Shown piece after piece: positions 1-9,200 of a DNA stretch of 64,000 nt; position 1 is the stretch's first letter, and each line of letters opens with the position of its first letter. The translations under genes and the position numbers were made by a program. Under the pieces are notes generated by a model, which saw nothing but the letters and a program-made list of their open reading frames with translations, was not told where the DNA came from and did not search any database. Location of the stretch: assembly GCF_026008495.1 (NCBI RefSeq), contig NZ_BQUN01000128.1, positions 38,838-102,837 on the forward strand, in the 5' to 3' direction. The stretch is from Streptomyces sp. A012304. GTDB lineage: Bacteria > Actinomycetota > Actinomycetes > Streptomycetales > Streptomycetaceae.

Positions 1-429
1 CGACGGTTCGCGCAGCCAGCGCACCAGCAGATCGAGTGATTCGGGGAACCCCTTCTCGTACGCCTCCAGGCCCGAGCCGAACACCTCCAGGTCGACCCAC
101 GGCCCGCCGCGTCCCACGCCGAGCGAGAAACGGCCGCCGCTCGTCAGGTGCAGCAGCGCGGCCTGTTCGCCGAGGGTGACGGGGTGCGAGGTGGGCAGCA
201 CACTGACCGCCGTACCGACCCGGATGCGCCGGGTGCGGCCCAGCAGTAAGGCGGCGAGCGTGACCGCCGACGGGCAGGTGCCGTAAGGCACGAAGTGGTG
301 CTCGGCCAGCCAGACCGAGTCCAGGCCCGCCTCCTCGGCGACCTCGGCGGAGCGGACCGCTCGGTGCAGCGCCTCCCCCTGGCCCTGCCCCGGGAACTGG
401 GCCGCCAACACGAAACTTCCAACGCGCAT
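1..429 (-). CDS. LLM class flavin-dependent oxidoreductase, N-terminal 143 residues (gene runs off window)
   Basis: The first 143 codons of a luciferase-like (F420- or FMN-dependent) monooxygenase are present and the rest lies beyond position 1. The ATG at 429 opens MRVGSFVLAAQFPGQGQGEA, followed by the family's AEEAGLDSVWLAEHHF block near residues 31-46, the RIRVGTAVSVLP strand and the QAALLHLTSGGRF segment leading to GVGRGG. These are standard features of the TIM-barrel bacterial luciferase-like fold. The substrate cannot be told from this part. It is divergent from the small gene at 654, with 224 bp between them. F420 rather than FMN dependence is common in actinobacteria but is not shown here. 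Confidence 0.88.
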   Translation of the reverse strand, partial: MRVGSFVLAAQFPGQGQGEALHRAVRSAEVAEEAGLDSVWLAEHHFVPYGTCPSAVTLAALLLGRTRRIRVGTAVSVLPTSHPVTLGEQAALLHLTSGGRFSLGVGRGGPWVDLEVFGSGLEAYEKGFPESLDLLVRWLREPS

Positions 430-653
430 GGGACTTTCCTGCTTCCTCGGCTCCGACGCGGAGCTCCCCCACCCGGCATAACTGTCCGACATGTGCCGAG
501 GACACGGCCTGGCGGGGAGATTTGCGGATTGTCTGCAGAATCTCCATGCGCGTACGGGGCACTTGTGGCGGTCGGTGCCCTACGGATACCCCCGGTCGCG
601 CCGCGTAGGCTGGACAGGAACCCTGCACCCTGTATAGCCCCGTGAGGTGTCCC

Positions 654-986
654 GTGTCCCCGCGTCGCAACCGACCCAAGGGTGACGGCTCGTCCGGCCG
701 GAGCGCCGAGGACGATCGCGCGAGCCGTTACGGCGGCTGGCAGTCCAGCGCCCGCTGGCAGGGTGAGGAGTGGAGCGTACGGCATGTGGCGGGCGCGAGC
801 GCGCAGGGCAAGAGCTACCGCTGCCCCGGCTGCGACCAGATGATCCCCGACGGCGTCCCGCACGTCGTGGCCTGGCCCGAGCACGCGGGTGTCGACGACC
901 GCCGTCACTGGCACAAGGCCTGCTGGAACGCGCGGGACCGCCGCACCCCGGGGGTGCGGCGGTCCCGTAACGCGCCGAGATTCTGA
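654..986 (+). CDS. small conserved actinobacterial protein with a possible zinc-binding CPGC motif
   Basis: This 110-residue protein begins with a basic stretch (SPRRNRPKGD) and carries YRCPGCDQMIPDGVPHVV near residues 60-76 and RRHWHKACW near residues 88-96. The CPGC pair with the downstream H/HKACW residues looks like a small zinc-ribbon or HNH-like metal site. Homologues in Streptomyces are, from memory, loosely called ATP/GTP-binding proteins, but no Walker motif is visible, so I do not adopt that name. The GTG at 654 is preferred over the in-frame GTG at 642 because GAGGTG lies just upstream of it. Function unknown. Confidence 0.75.
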   Translation: MSPRRNRPKGDGSSGRSAEDDRASRYGGWQSSARWQGEEWSVRHVAGASAQGKSYRCPGCDQMIPDGVPHVVAWPEHAGVDDRRHWHKACWNARDRRTPGVRRSRNAPRF

Positions 987-1012
987 AGGACCCTCCGGCC
1001 CTCCTCATCCAC

Positions 1013-1882
1013 TCACACGTCGCGCTTCTCCAGCAGCGCGAACGCGGCGGCGAACGCGGCGGCCGTCACGCCGAGCGCGATCCACAGCGGGTCCCAGCCG
1101 GAGGGGCCGCTGTCCGTCAGGGACGCGGAGTAGAAGACGCTGAGCTGGTTCGGGATGGAGTACTCGAACAGGGCCTGGCGCAGGTCCTCCAGCGACTCCG
1201 AGAACATGAACAGCGCGATCACCAGCGGCGCCAGCACCAGGCCGATCATGATGGTGATGGCGCCCGCCGAGTGCCGGATGATCGAGCCGACGGCCAGCGA
1301 CAGCAACCCGAGCAGCGCGACGTAGAGGGACACGCCGACCGTGCCCTTCAGCCACTCGCCGCCGCTGGGCTCGGCCGCGCCGGTCAGCAGGGCCACGTCC
1401 AGCATGGCGACGACGACCGCCGACACCAGCGTCACCACGAAGGCGACGAGGAAGAACACGATCGCCTTGGCCGCGAGCACCCGGCCGCGGGAGGGGCAGG
1501 CCGTCATCGTGGTGCGGATCATGCCGGTGCCGTACTCGGAGGCGGTGGTCAGCACACCGAGCGTGATGACGCACATACTGCCCAGGAGCAGTCCGAAGAA
1601 GCCGAACGACAGCGGGTTCTCACCGCTCAGGCCGTCGTCGCTGGAGCTCTCGGAGACCACCACGGCGGTCAGCAGGCCGATGCCGACCACGAGCAGGACG
1701 AACACGCCCAGCGTCCACATCGTGGAGCGCACCGACCGAATCTTGGTCCACTCCGAGGCGACGGCGTGTCCGAGGTGCGTGCGCACGACGGGGATCGGCG
1801 AGTTGTAGCCGGGGTACGCGGACCCGGGCGCCGCCTGCCAGGCGGGCGCGGCCTGCGGGGTCGGGGGCTGGGCGGTGCTCAT
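1013..1882 (-). CDS. ABC transporter permease, ABC-2 type
   Basis: This 289-residue permease has a short proline-rich cytoplasmic N-terminus, then WTKIRSVRSTMWTL entering the first membrane helix, and further hydrophobic segments around residues 110-135, 160-190, 200-230 and 260-285. It ends in EKRDV. The layout is typical of ABC-2 permeases that pair with a single ATPase. The ATG at 1882 overlaps the stop of the ATPase gene by 4 nt (ATGA), so the two are translationally coupled. It is paralogous to the permease at 3310-4080, sharing the WTKIRSV-ST-WTL entry motif and the EYGTGMIRTT-type loop. The substrate is unknown; drug or lipid export and lantibiotic self-protection are all possible. Confidence 0.9.
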   Translation of the reverse strand: MSTAQPPTPQAAPAWQAAPGSAYPGYNSPIPVVRTHLGHAVASEWTKIRSVRSTMWTLGVFVLLVVGIGLLTAVVVSESSSDDGLSGENPLSFGFFGLLLGSMCVITLGVLTTASEYGTGMIRTTMTACPSRGRVLAAKAIVFFLVAFVVTLVSAVVVAMLDVALLTGAAEPSGGEWLKGTVGVSLYVALLGLLSLAVGSIIRHSAGAITIMIGLVLAPLVIALFMFSESLEDLRQALFEYSIPNQLSVFYSASLTDSGPSGWDPLWIALGVTAAAFAAAFALLEKRDV

Positions 1883-3198
1883 CGGGCGTCCTCGGTCTGG
1901 GTCGGGGCGTCGGCGGCGGGAGCGGAGGGTGCGGCGGGGGCCTCGGTGGCGGGCGCGGCGGGCGCCTCGACGGCCGGGGCGGCCGCTGCCGGGCTCGCGG
2001 GTACGGCGGCCGCCGGGGCCGGTGCGGCGGCGGGCTGGGCCGTCGGCTGCGTGGGTGCGGGCTGGGCCGTCGGCTGCGCCGGGGCGGACTGCGCGTACGG
2101 GTTGGCGTCGGCCGGGGCGGCCGGCGGCGCGCCGTAGGGGCCCGCGGCGGCCGGCTGCGGCGGCGCGTAGCCCTGCTGGGGCGGCGGCGGGGCGTACCAG
2201 CCCGGCTGGCCCTGGCCCGGTACCGGCATCGGCGGCTGCGCGCCGGGCGGCGGCGCCTGCTGGAGCCCGGCCTTCTGGTCGATGGTCGACCGGTAGTCGA
2301 CGGCCCCCTGCGTCATCCGCATGTACGCCTCCTCCAGCGAGGCCTGGTGCGGCGACAGCTCCCACAGCCGGACGTCGGCCTCATGGGCGATGTCGCTGAT
2401 CCGGGGCAGGGCGAGGCCCGTGACGCGCAGCGCGCCGTCCTGCTCGGGCAGCACATGCCCGCCCGCCTCGGTGAGCGCGGAGGCCAGCTTCTCGCGCAGC
2501 TGCGGCTCGGTGTGCGGGGTGCGCACCCGCGCGAAGTCCGCGGAATTGGCCGAAATGAAGTCCTTCACACTCATGTCGGCGAGGAGCTGCCCGCGTCCGA
2601 TGACGATCAGATGGTCGGCGGTCAGTGCCATCTCGCTCATCAGGTGCGAGGAGACGAACACGGTGCGCCCCTCCGCCGCGAGCGACTTCATCAGGTTGCG
2701 CACCCAGAGGATGCCCTCCGGGTCGAGGCCGTTGACCGGCTCGTCGAACAGCAGCACCTGGGGGTCGCCGAGCAGCGCGGCGGCGATGCCGAGCCGCTGG
2801 CCCATACCGAGGGAGAAGCCCTTGGACCGCTTCTTCGCCACGCCCTGGAGCCCGACCACGCCCAGCACCTCGTCCACGCGGCGGGCCGGGATGCCGGAGA
2901 GCTGGGCGAGGCTCAGCAGGTGGTTGCGGGCGTGCCGGCCGCCGTGCACGGCCTTGGCGTCCAGCAGGGCACCGACCTGGCGGGGCGCGTTCGGCAGTTT
3001 GCGGTACGGGTAGCCGCCGATCGTCACCGACCCCGAGGTCGGGTTGTCCAGGCCGAGGATCATCCGCATGGTGGTCGACTTGCCCGAGCCGTTCGGCCCG
3101 AGGAAGCCCGTGACGGCACCCGGCCGCACCTGGAAGGAAAGGTTGTACACAGCGGTCTTGTCGCCGTAGCGCTTGGTCAGGCCGACTGCCTCGATCAT
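1879..3198 (-). CDS. ABC transporter ATP-binding protein with a long Pro/Ala/Gln-rich C-terminal tail
   Basis: A complete ABC ATPase occupies roughly residues 1-305: GLTKRYGDKTAVYNLSF, Walker A GPNGSGKST, signature SLGMGQRLG, Walker B QVLLFDEPVNGLDPEG and the switch SSHLMSEM. The remaining ~130 residues are low-complexity and rich in Pro, Ala, Gln and Thr (PPPPQQGYAPPQP, PTAQPAPTQPTAQP), which is not part of the ATPase fold and is absent from the paralogue at 4082-5032. The ATG at 3198 is chosen over the GTG three codons upstream because a GGAG sits just in front of it. It forms an operon with the downstream permease (4-nt overlap). The substrate is unknown. Confidence 0.92.
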   Translation of the reverse strand: MIEAVGLTKRYGDKTAVYNLSFQVRPGAVTGFLGPNGSGKSTTMRMILGLDNPTSGSVTIGGYPYRKLPNAPRQVGALLDAKAVHGGRHARNHLLSLAQLSGIPARRVDEVLGVVGLQGVAKKRSKGFSLGMGQRLGIAAALLGDPQVLLFDEPVNGLDPEGILWVRNLMKSLAAEGRTVFVSSHLMSEMALTADHLIVIGRGQLLADMSVKDFISANSADFARVRTPHTEPQLREKLASALTEAGGHVLPEQDGALRVTGLALPRISDIAHEADVRLWELSPHQASLEEAYMRMTQGAVDYRSTIDQKAGLQQAPPPGAQPPMPVPGQGQPGWYAPPPPQQGYAPPQPAAAGPYGAPPAAPADANPYAQSAPAQPTAQPAPTQPTAQPAAAPAPAAAVPASPAAAAPAVEAPAAPATEAPAAPSAPAADAPTQTEDAR

Positions 3199-3309
3199 GC
3201 TCCGCACCCATCGACAGGTTCTGGACAGCGGGGCGCACGCCCCCCGTAAGGGTTAGGAGGATATCCAGGCGCTGACGGTTCCGCCGAAATCGAAGCAAAG
3301 ACCAGAGCG

Positions 3310-4080
3310 TCACGCGTCGCGTTTCTTCAGCAGGACATACCCGCCGACGAGCGCCGCCACCACCCACGCCGCCATGATCGCCAGGCCGCCCCAGGGCCCG
3401 TACGGGGTGTCGTCGTCGACCGGCGTGACCACCTGCATGATCTTGCTGCCGGCCTGGTCGGGCAGGTAGCGGCCGACCTTCTTCGTCGCGTCGACGTTGC
3501 CGAGGATGTTGGAGATCAGGAAGAAGAACGGCATCAGGATGCCCAGCGACAGCATCGGCGAGCGCAGCATCACCGCCACGCCCATGGAGAACACCGCGAT
3601 CAGCGTCATGTAGACACCGCCGCCGACGACCGCCCGCAGCACGCCCGGGTCACCGATCTCCGCCCGGTGCGAGCCGAGCATCGCCTGCCCGAGGAAGAAC
3701 GTCACGAAGCTGGTGGCGAGCCCCACGACGAGGGCGAGGGCGGTGGCCACCGCGATCTTGCTGAACAGGAAGGTCCCGCGCTGCGGCACGGCGGCCAGTG
3801 AGGTGCGGATCATGCCGGTGCTGTACTCGTTGGACACCACCAGCACCCCGAACACGATCATCGCGAGCTGACCGAGGCTCATCCCGGCGAAGCTGATGAA
3901 CGTCGGGTCGAACGAGAGCCGGTCGTCACGGCTCATGCTGTCGAACTCGTTCCTCGACAGCGCCGAGATCAGCATGCCGAGGGCGATGGTGACGACCACC
4001 GCGAGGGAGAGCGTCCAGACCGTGGACGCGACGGAACGGATCTTCGTCCACTCCGACCGGATCACCTGCGTCGCCGCCAT
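3310..4080 (-). CDS. ABC transporter permease, ABC-2 type (second pair)
   Basis: This 256-residue membrane protein starts MAATQVIRSEWTKIRSVASTVWTL, the same entry motif as the permease at 1013-1882. Hydrophobic segments lie near residues 20-45, 65-85, 105-135, 150-170, 175-195 and 230-250, and it ends LLKKRDA. One nucleotide separates it from the upstream ATPase, so the two form a transcription unit. Comparison of the two pairs indicates tandem duplication of an ATPase/permease module followed by divergence. The export substrate is not identifiable from sequence. Confidence 0.9.
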   Translation of the reverse strand: MAATQVIRSEWTKIRSVASTVWTLSLAVVVTIALGMLISALSRNEFDSMSRDDRLSFDPTFISFAGMSLGQLAMIVFGVLVVSNEYSTGMIRTSLAAVPQRGTFLFSKIAVATALALVVGLATSFVTFFLGQAMLGSHRAEIGDPGVLRAVVGGGVYMTLIAVFSMGVAVMLRSPMLSLGILMPFFFLISNILGNVDATKKVGRYLPDQAGSKIMQVVTPVDDDTPYGPWGGLAIMAAWVVAALVGGYVLLKKRDA

Positions 4081-4081
4081 G

Positions 4082-5032
4082 TCAGCCCCTCCTCCAGCCC
4101 TCGCCCCACTGCGCGGCGGGCGCCGGCCCGGTGTGCGCGTGGTACTCGACCGACTCCGCGGTCAGCTGCATGAACGCCTCCTCCAGCGAGGCCTGCTGCG
4201 GGCTCAGCTCATGCAGCACGATCTGGTGCTGAGCGGCCAGCTCCCCGATGCGCTCGGGCTTGCCCCCGTCGACCTCCAGCGTGCCGTTGCCGTTCTCCAC
4301 GACGGTGATGCCCGCCCCGCGCAGCACGTCCAGCAGCCGTTCCCGCTGCGGGGTGCGCACCCGCACATACGCCCGGGAGTTCTGGGCGATGAAGTCGGCC
4401 ATGGAGGTGTCGGCGAGCAGCCGGCCCTGGCCGATGACGACGAGGTGGTCGGCGGTCAGCGCCATCTCGCTCATCAGATGACTCGAGACGAACACCGTGC
4501 GCCCCTGCGCCGCGAGCGACTTCATCAGATTGCGGATCCAGTGGATGCCCTCGGGGTCGAGGCCGTTGACCGGCTCGTCGAACATCAGGATCCGAGGGTC
4601 GCCCAGCAGCGCGGCGGCGATGCCCAGCCGCTGCCCCATGCCCAGCGAGAACCCCTTGGCCTTCTTCTTCGCGACGGCCGTCAGCCCCACCGTGTCCAGC
4701 ACCTCGCGCACCCGCTGCCGGGGGATGCCGTTGCTCTGCGCCAGACACAGCAGGTGGTTGTGGGCACTGCGCCCCGGGTGCACGCCCTTGGCCTCCAGCA
4801 GGGCGCCGATGTACGTCAGCGGATCCCGCAGCTGGTCGTAGTGCTTGCCGTCGATCCGCACGTCGCCGGCGGTGGGCCGGTCCAGGCCGAGGATCATCCG
4901 CATGGTGGTGGACTTGCCGGCACCGTTGGGACCGAGGAAGCCAGTGACGATGCCCGGCCTGACGGTGAAGGTGAGGTTGTTGACCGCCACCTTCTCGCCG
5001 TACCGCTTGGTCAGCCCCTCGAGCTCAATCAT
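4082..5032 (-). CDS. ABC transporter ATP-binding protein (second pair)
   Basis: This 316-residue ATPase carries LTKRYGEKVAVNNLTF, Walker A GPNGAGKST, signature SLGMGQRLG, Walker B ILMFDEPVNGLDPEG and the H-switch SSHLMSEM. A short C-terminal domain of ~90 residues contains ELSPQQASLEEAFMQLT, common in Streptomyces ABC-2 exporters. It lacks the Pro/Gln-rich tail of its paralogue at 1879-3198. It is the first gene of the second ATPase/permease pair. The filP terminator hairpin lies just upstream at 5056-5085, which separates this operon from filP. Its role is energising export of an unknown substrate. Confidence 0.93.
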   Translation of the reverse strand: MIELEGLTKRYGEKVAVNNLTFTVRPGIVTGFLGPNGAGKSTTMRMILGLDRPTAGDVRIDGKHYDQLRDPLTYIGALLEAKGVHPGRSAHNHLLCLAQSNGIPRQRVREVLDTVGLTAVAKKKAKGFSLGMGQRLGIAAALLGDPRILMFDEPVNGLDPEGIHWIRNLMKSLAAQGRTVFVSSHLMSEMALTADHLVVIGQGRLLADTSMADFIAQNSRAYVRVRTPQRERLLDVLRGAGITVVENGNGTLEVDGGKPERIGELAAQHQIVLHELSPQQASLEEAFMQLTAESVEYHAHTGPAPAAQWGEGWRRG

Positions 5033-5055
5033 GCGGCCACGCTAGAACGGGGAAA

Positions 5056-5085
5056 AGCCCTCCGCCACCTCAGTGACGGAGGGCT
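5056..5085 (-). terminator. Rho-independent terminator of filP
   Basis: The 9-bp arms 5056-5064 and 5077-5085 (AGCCCTCCG/CGGAGGGCT) flank a 12-nt loop. Read on the minus strand the hairpin is followed by TTTTCCCC, consistent with termination after filP. It is also followed by a T-run on the plus strand (5092-5096), but no plus-strand gene ends here. Confidence 0.7.
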
Positions 5086-5117
5086 CCACAGTTTTTCAGC
5101 CCTTGTACGACCGGACG

Positions 5118-6053
5118 TTACCGGGTCTGCTGAGCCGGCACCCCACGGGAGATCGGCTCGTCGTCCGCCGGCGTGCTGGCCGCGGCGACCGCGGCACCGG
5201 TGAGGGTGGCGAGCATCTCGCGGACGTTCGTCAGCTGAGCGTTGATCGAGTCGCGGCGGTTGGTGAGAGCCGCCAGCTCGCGCTCCGATTCCGAACGGAT
5301 GCGGTCGGCCTTGGCGTTGGCGTCGGCCACGATGTCCTCGGCCTGGCGCTGCGCCGTCTCGACGGTCTGGCGGGCGCGGCGCTCGGCGTCCGTGCGCAGC
5401 TTCTCCGCCTCCAGGCGCAGCTGCTCCGCGCGGTGCTCGATCTCCGCGAGGCGCTTCTCCGCCTTCTGCTGACGGGACGCCAGGTCCCGCTCGGACTGCT
5501 CGCGGCGCTTGGCGAGGTTCGTCTCGAAGTCGGCGGCGGCCTGCGCGGCCTTGGCGCGGGTCTCCTCGAAGAGGGCGTCGGCCTCCTCGCGCTTGGACTG
5601 CGCGTCCTTCTGGGCCTCGGCGCGCAGCTGCGAGGCGTCACTCTTGGCCTTCTCGACGATCCGGACGCCCTCGTCCTCGGCCTTGGCCTTGCGCTCCGCA
5701 GCGAACGATTCTGCGTCGTTGCGGACCTGCTGGGCGGCCGACTCGGCGAGCTCGCGGTGCTGCTCGGCCGCGCGGCGGGCCTCCTCGCGCAGATCCTTGG
5801 CCTCTTCCTCGGCGAGGCGGAGGATCTTCTCGACACGCGCGCCGAGACCGGCGTACGACGGCTCGGCGTCGCTTACCTGGGCCTGGGCGTTCTGCGTCTC
5901 GAGGTGGAGTTCCTCGATGCGCTTTTCCAGAGCGGTGATGCGGGCGAGAGCGCTGTCACGGTCGGAGACGAGCTTGGAGATCCGTTCGTCCACCTGAGCG
6001 CGGTCGTATCCACGCCGCACAAGCTCGAAGCCGTAGGGGGAAGTGTCGCTCAT
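5118..6053 (-). CDS. filP: FilP, filament-forming coiled-coil cytoskeletal protein
   Basis: The 311-residue protein starts MSDTSPYGFELVRRGYDRAQ, a DivIVA-like N-terminal segment, and is then almost entirely predicted coiled coil (Ala/Glu/Arg-rich, e.g. EEEAKDLREEARRAAEQHRE). Length, N-terminus and position next to scy match FilP of S. coelicolor (310 aa, SCO5396 from memory), an intermediate-filament-like protein that binds DivIVA and stiffens the hyphal tip. The C-terminal ~40 residues include a RRDSINAQLTNVREML helix also found, in variant form, at the end of Scy (RREDINAEISRVQDVLEAL). The gene follows scy with a 183-bp gap and has its own terminator at 5056-5085. A TAGGAT-like -10 on the minus strand at 6094-6099 may serve it. 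Confidence 0.93.
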   Translation of the reverse strand: MSDTSPYGFELVRRGYDRAQVDERISKLVSDRDSALARITALEKRIEELHLETQNAQAQVSDAEPSYAGLGARVEKILRLAEEEAKDLREEARRAAEQHRELAESAAQQVRNDAESFAAERKAKAEDEGVRIVEKAKSDASQLRAEAQKDAQSKREEADALFEETRAKAAQAAADFETNLAKRREQSERDLASRQQKAEKRLAEIEHRAEQLRLEAEKLRTDAERRARQTVETAQRQAEDIVADANAKADRIRSESERELAALTNRRDSINAQLTNVREMLATLTGAAVAAASTPADDEPISRGVPAQQTR

Positions 6054-6236
6054 GGGGTTCCTGTCGAATGAGACCGGTGAGGTGATAGGTGGAATCCTAG
6101 GGGCCGAAGCGCTCTGTCATCGAGCGGATGCGTGTTTGATCTGAGGAATGACACCCCTTTTGGGTGGCTGATCGGCCGAGTCCTTGCCAAAAACTTGGTC
6201 AAAGGGCCAACACTTTAACGGAATCCACACATTCCG

Positions 6237-9200
6237 CTAGCCCTCCGGCGACTTGCCACCCGAACGAGGGGATCCGACCGTCGCGCCGGCCTTGACGCCA
6301 CCGTCCTTGTTCGACGACGGCGCCTCGAAGGACTCCAGCGCCTCCAGCACGTCCTGGACCCGGGAGATCTCGGCGTTGATGTCCTCGCGCCGGCGTACCA
6401 GCACCTCCAGCTCGCGCTTGCCCTCCTCGACCGTGCGCCGCGCCTCGCGGATCGCCTCGGCCTTCAGCTCCTCGGCCTCCTTGATCAGCGCGGACTTCTT
6501 CAGCTCGGCCTCCTTGAGCAGCCCCTCGGCCTTCTTCACCGCGGCGATGCGGACCTTGCCCGCCTCCGAGTTGGCCTCCGACACCAGCTCCTTGGCCTTG
6601 GCCTGAGCCTTGGCGAGCTGTTCCTCGGCGGCCTTGATCAGAGCGTCGCAGCGGTCGCCGGTCGACTTCATCGTCTCGGCGGCCTCGCGGCGGGCCCGCT
6701 CGTGCAGCTCCTCGATCTCGGTGGTGATGCGGTCGCGCAGCTCCTCCGCCCGCTCCCTTATGGCGGTGGCGTCCCGACGGGCGCCGACGAGCAGCTCGTC
6801 CGCGTCCGTGCGGGCCTTCTCGACCCGCGCGTTGCCCTCGACCGTCGCCTCGGAGACCAGCCGGTCGGCCTCGTTGCGGGCCGCGCCGACCATCGTGTCG
6901 GCCTGCGCCTCCGCCTCCGCGGTGGTCTTCAGCGCCTGCTGCTGCGCCTCGGTGAGCAGCTTGTCGGCCTCGGCCGTGGTCTCCGTGATGAGCTTGTCGA
7001 CCTGCTCGGCGGCCTCCGAACGCCGCTTGTTGGCGTCGTTGCGGGCCTCGTCCAGCGTGCGGTCGGCCTCGTCGCGGGCGACGCTCATCATCCGGTCGGC
7101 CTCCGCCGCCGCCTCCGCCTTGACCCGTTCGGCCTCGGCACGGATCCGCTCGGCGTGCTGCTGCGCGGAACCGACCGTCTCGGCGGCCTCGGCCCGCAGC
7201 CGCTCGGCGTCGCCGGAGGCGTCCCCGATCAGCTTCTCCGCCTTGGCGACCGACTCGGTCCGCAGCCGCTCGGCCTCCTCCAGCGCCTCGACGCGCACCC
7301 GCTCCGCCTCGGCGGCCGTCTCGGTCCGCAGCCGCTCGGCCTCGGCGACCGTCTCCGTCTGGAGGCGCTCCGCCTCGGCGCGCGCCTCGGTGATGAGCGT
7401 GTCGGCCTGGGTCGCCGCGTCCGAACGGATGCGGTTGGCGTCCTCCCGGGCGTCGGCCCGGGTGCGCGCCGCCGCCTGGTCGGCCTCCGCCAGGGTGTCC
7501 GAGGCCTCCGTGCGCACCCGCTGGGAGTACGCGGACGCCTCCGAGCGCAGCCGCTCCGCCTCCGCGATCGCGTCGCCGACGGTCCGCTCGGCCAGCGCGC
7601 GGGCGGCCTCCGCCTCCTCGTTCGCCTCGCGCCGGACCCGGCTCGCGTCCTCGCTGGCCCGCTCCCGCTCGGCGTAGGCGTCGGCGCGGACCCGGTCCGC
7701 CTCCTCCTCGGCCTCCCGCCGGGTACGGTCCGCCGCGTGCTCGGCGGCGGAGCGCAGGCCGGTGATCTCCTCCTGCGCCTGCTCGTGCAGTCCGGCCACG
7801 GAGTCCCGCACCTGCTGCGCGTGCTGCTCGGCCGCCGACACCATCTCGGTGGCGCGCCGGTCGGCCTCCTCCACCAGCCGTACGGCCTCGGCCTGCGCGT
7901 CCTCCACGCGCTTGCGCGCCGACGCCAGCAGCTCCTCGCTCTGCTCGCGGGCCCGCTGCCGCTCCTGGTCGGCCTCCTGGCGGGCCGCGCCGAGGAGCTC
8001 CTCGGCCTCGCGGCGGCGCCGGGCGGCCTCCTCCTGCGCGGCGGCGAGCGTCTCGGACGCCTCGGCGGCCAGTCGCTCGGCGGCGGCCTGCGCCTCCGCC
8101 CGCACCCGGTCGGCGGTGTCCTGCGCCTCGGTTTTCAGCCGCTCCGCCTCGGCGGCGGCCTCCGACCGCAGCCGTACGGCGACGGCCTCGCCCTCGGCGC
8201 GCGAGGCGGACGCGTCGGCGGCGGCCTCGGTGCGCAGCCGGTCCGCCTCCTCGTCGGCCTGCTGCTGGAGCGAACGGATCCGCTCGGCGGACTCCGCGCG
8301 CAGCCGCTCGGTCTCCTCGGCGGCCTCGCGGCGGATCCGCGCGGCCTCCTCCCGGGCGTCGGTCAGCGCCTGCTCGGCGGCGGTGAGCCGCGACTCCGCC
8401 TCCGAGTGCAGCCGGGTCAGCTCCTCGGCGGCCTCGGCCTGCCGGGCCTCGATGGCCCGCTCGGCCTCCTCGCGCAGCTCGCGCGCGGCCTGCTCGGCGT
8501 TGGAGGTGATGGTCTCCGCGAGGCCGATCGCCTCGTCGCGCTGCTGCTCGGCCTCCTGGCGGGTGCGCTCCAGGGTCTCCTCGGCCTGCCGGCGCAGCGT
8601 GGTGGCCCGCTCGATGGCCTCGGTGCGGACCTTCTCGCTGTCCGCCGTCGCCTTCTGGCGCAGCTCGTCGGCGTCGGCCTTCGCCTTGGACAGCAGCTCC
8701 TCGGCGGTCTTGGCCGCCTCCTCGATCTGCTGGACGGCCTCCTTGCGGGCCTCCGCGCGGATCTTCTCGCCCTCGGCGACCGCGTCCGAGCGCAGCTGCT
8801 CGGCCTCGCCGCGCAGCCGGCGCGCCTCCTCCTGGAGCTCGACCGTCTTGGCGCGGTACTCCTTGGTGTCGTCCTTCGCCGCGCCCTTGAGCTGCTCGGC
8901 GATGTCGTGCGCCTCGCCGCGCAGCCGGTCCGCCTCGGCCTCGGCCTCCCGGCGGATGCGCTCGGCCTCCTCGGCGGCGGCCTTGGTGGTGCGCCGCGCG
9001 TCCTCCTGCGCCTTGTTGAGGACGTCCTCGGCGGTCTTGGCCGCCTTCGACAGCTGGGTCGCGCTCTCCTCGGCGGTGATCGTACGGGCCTTCTCGGCGG
9101 CCTCCGCGACGATCTTCTCGGCCTCGGCGCGGGCGTCGGCGACGAGCTGCTCGGCGTCCGCCTTGGTGGTCTCGGCCTCCTTGGTGGCCTCGCTGACCAG

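Noticed and set aside
654..986. ATP/GTP-binding protein name for the small gene
   Set aside because: No Walker A or other nucleotide motif is visible, so I describe only the CPGC/HKACW metal-like motif.
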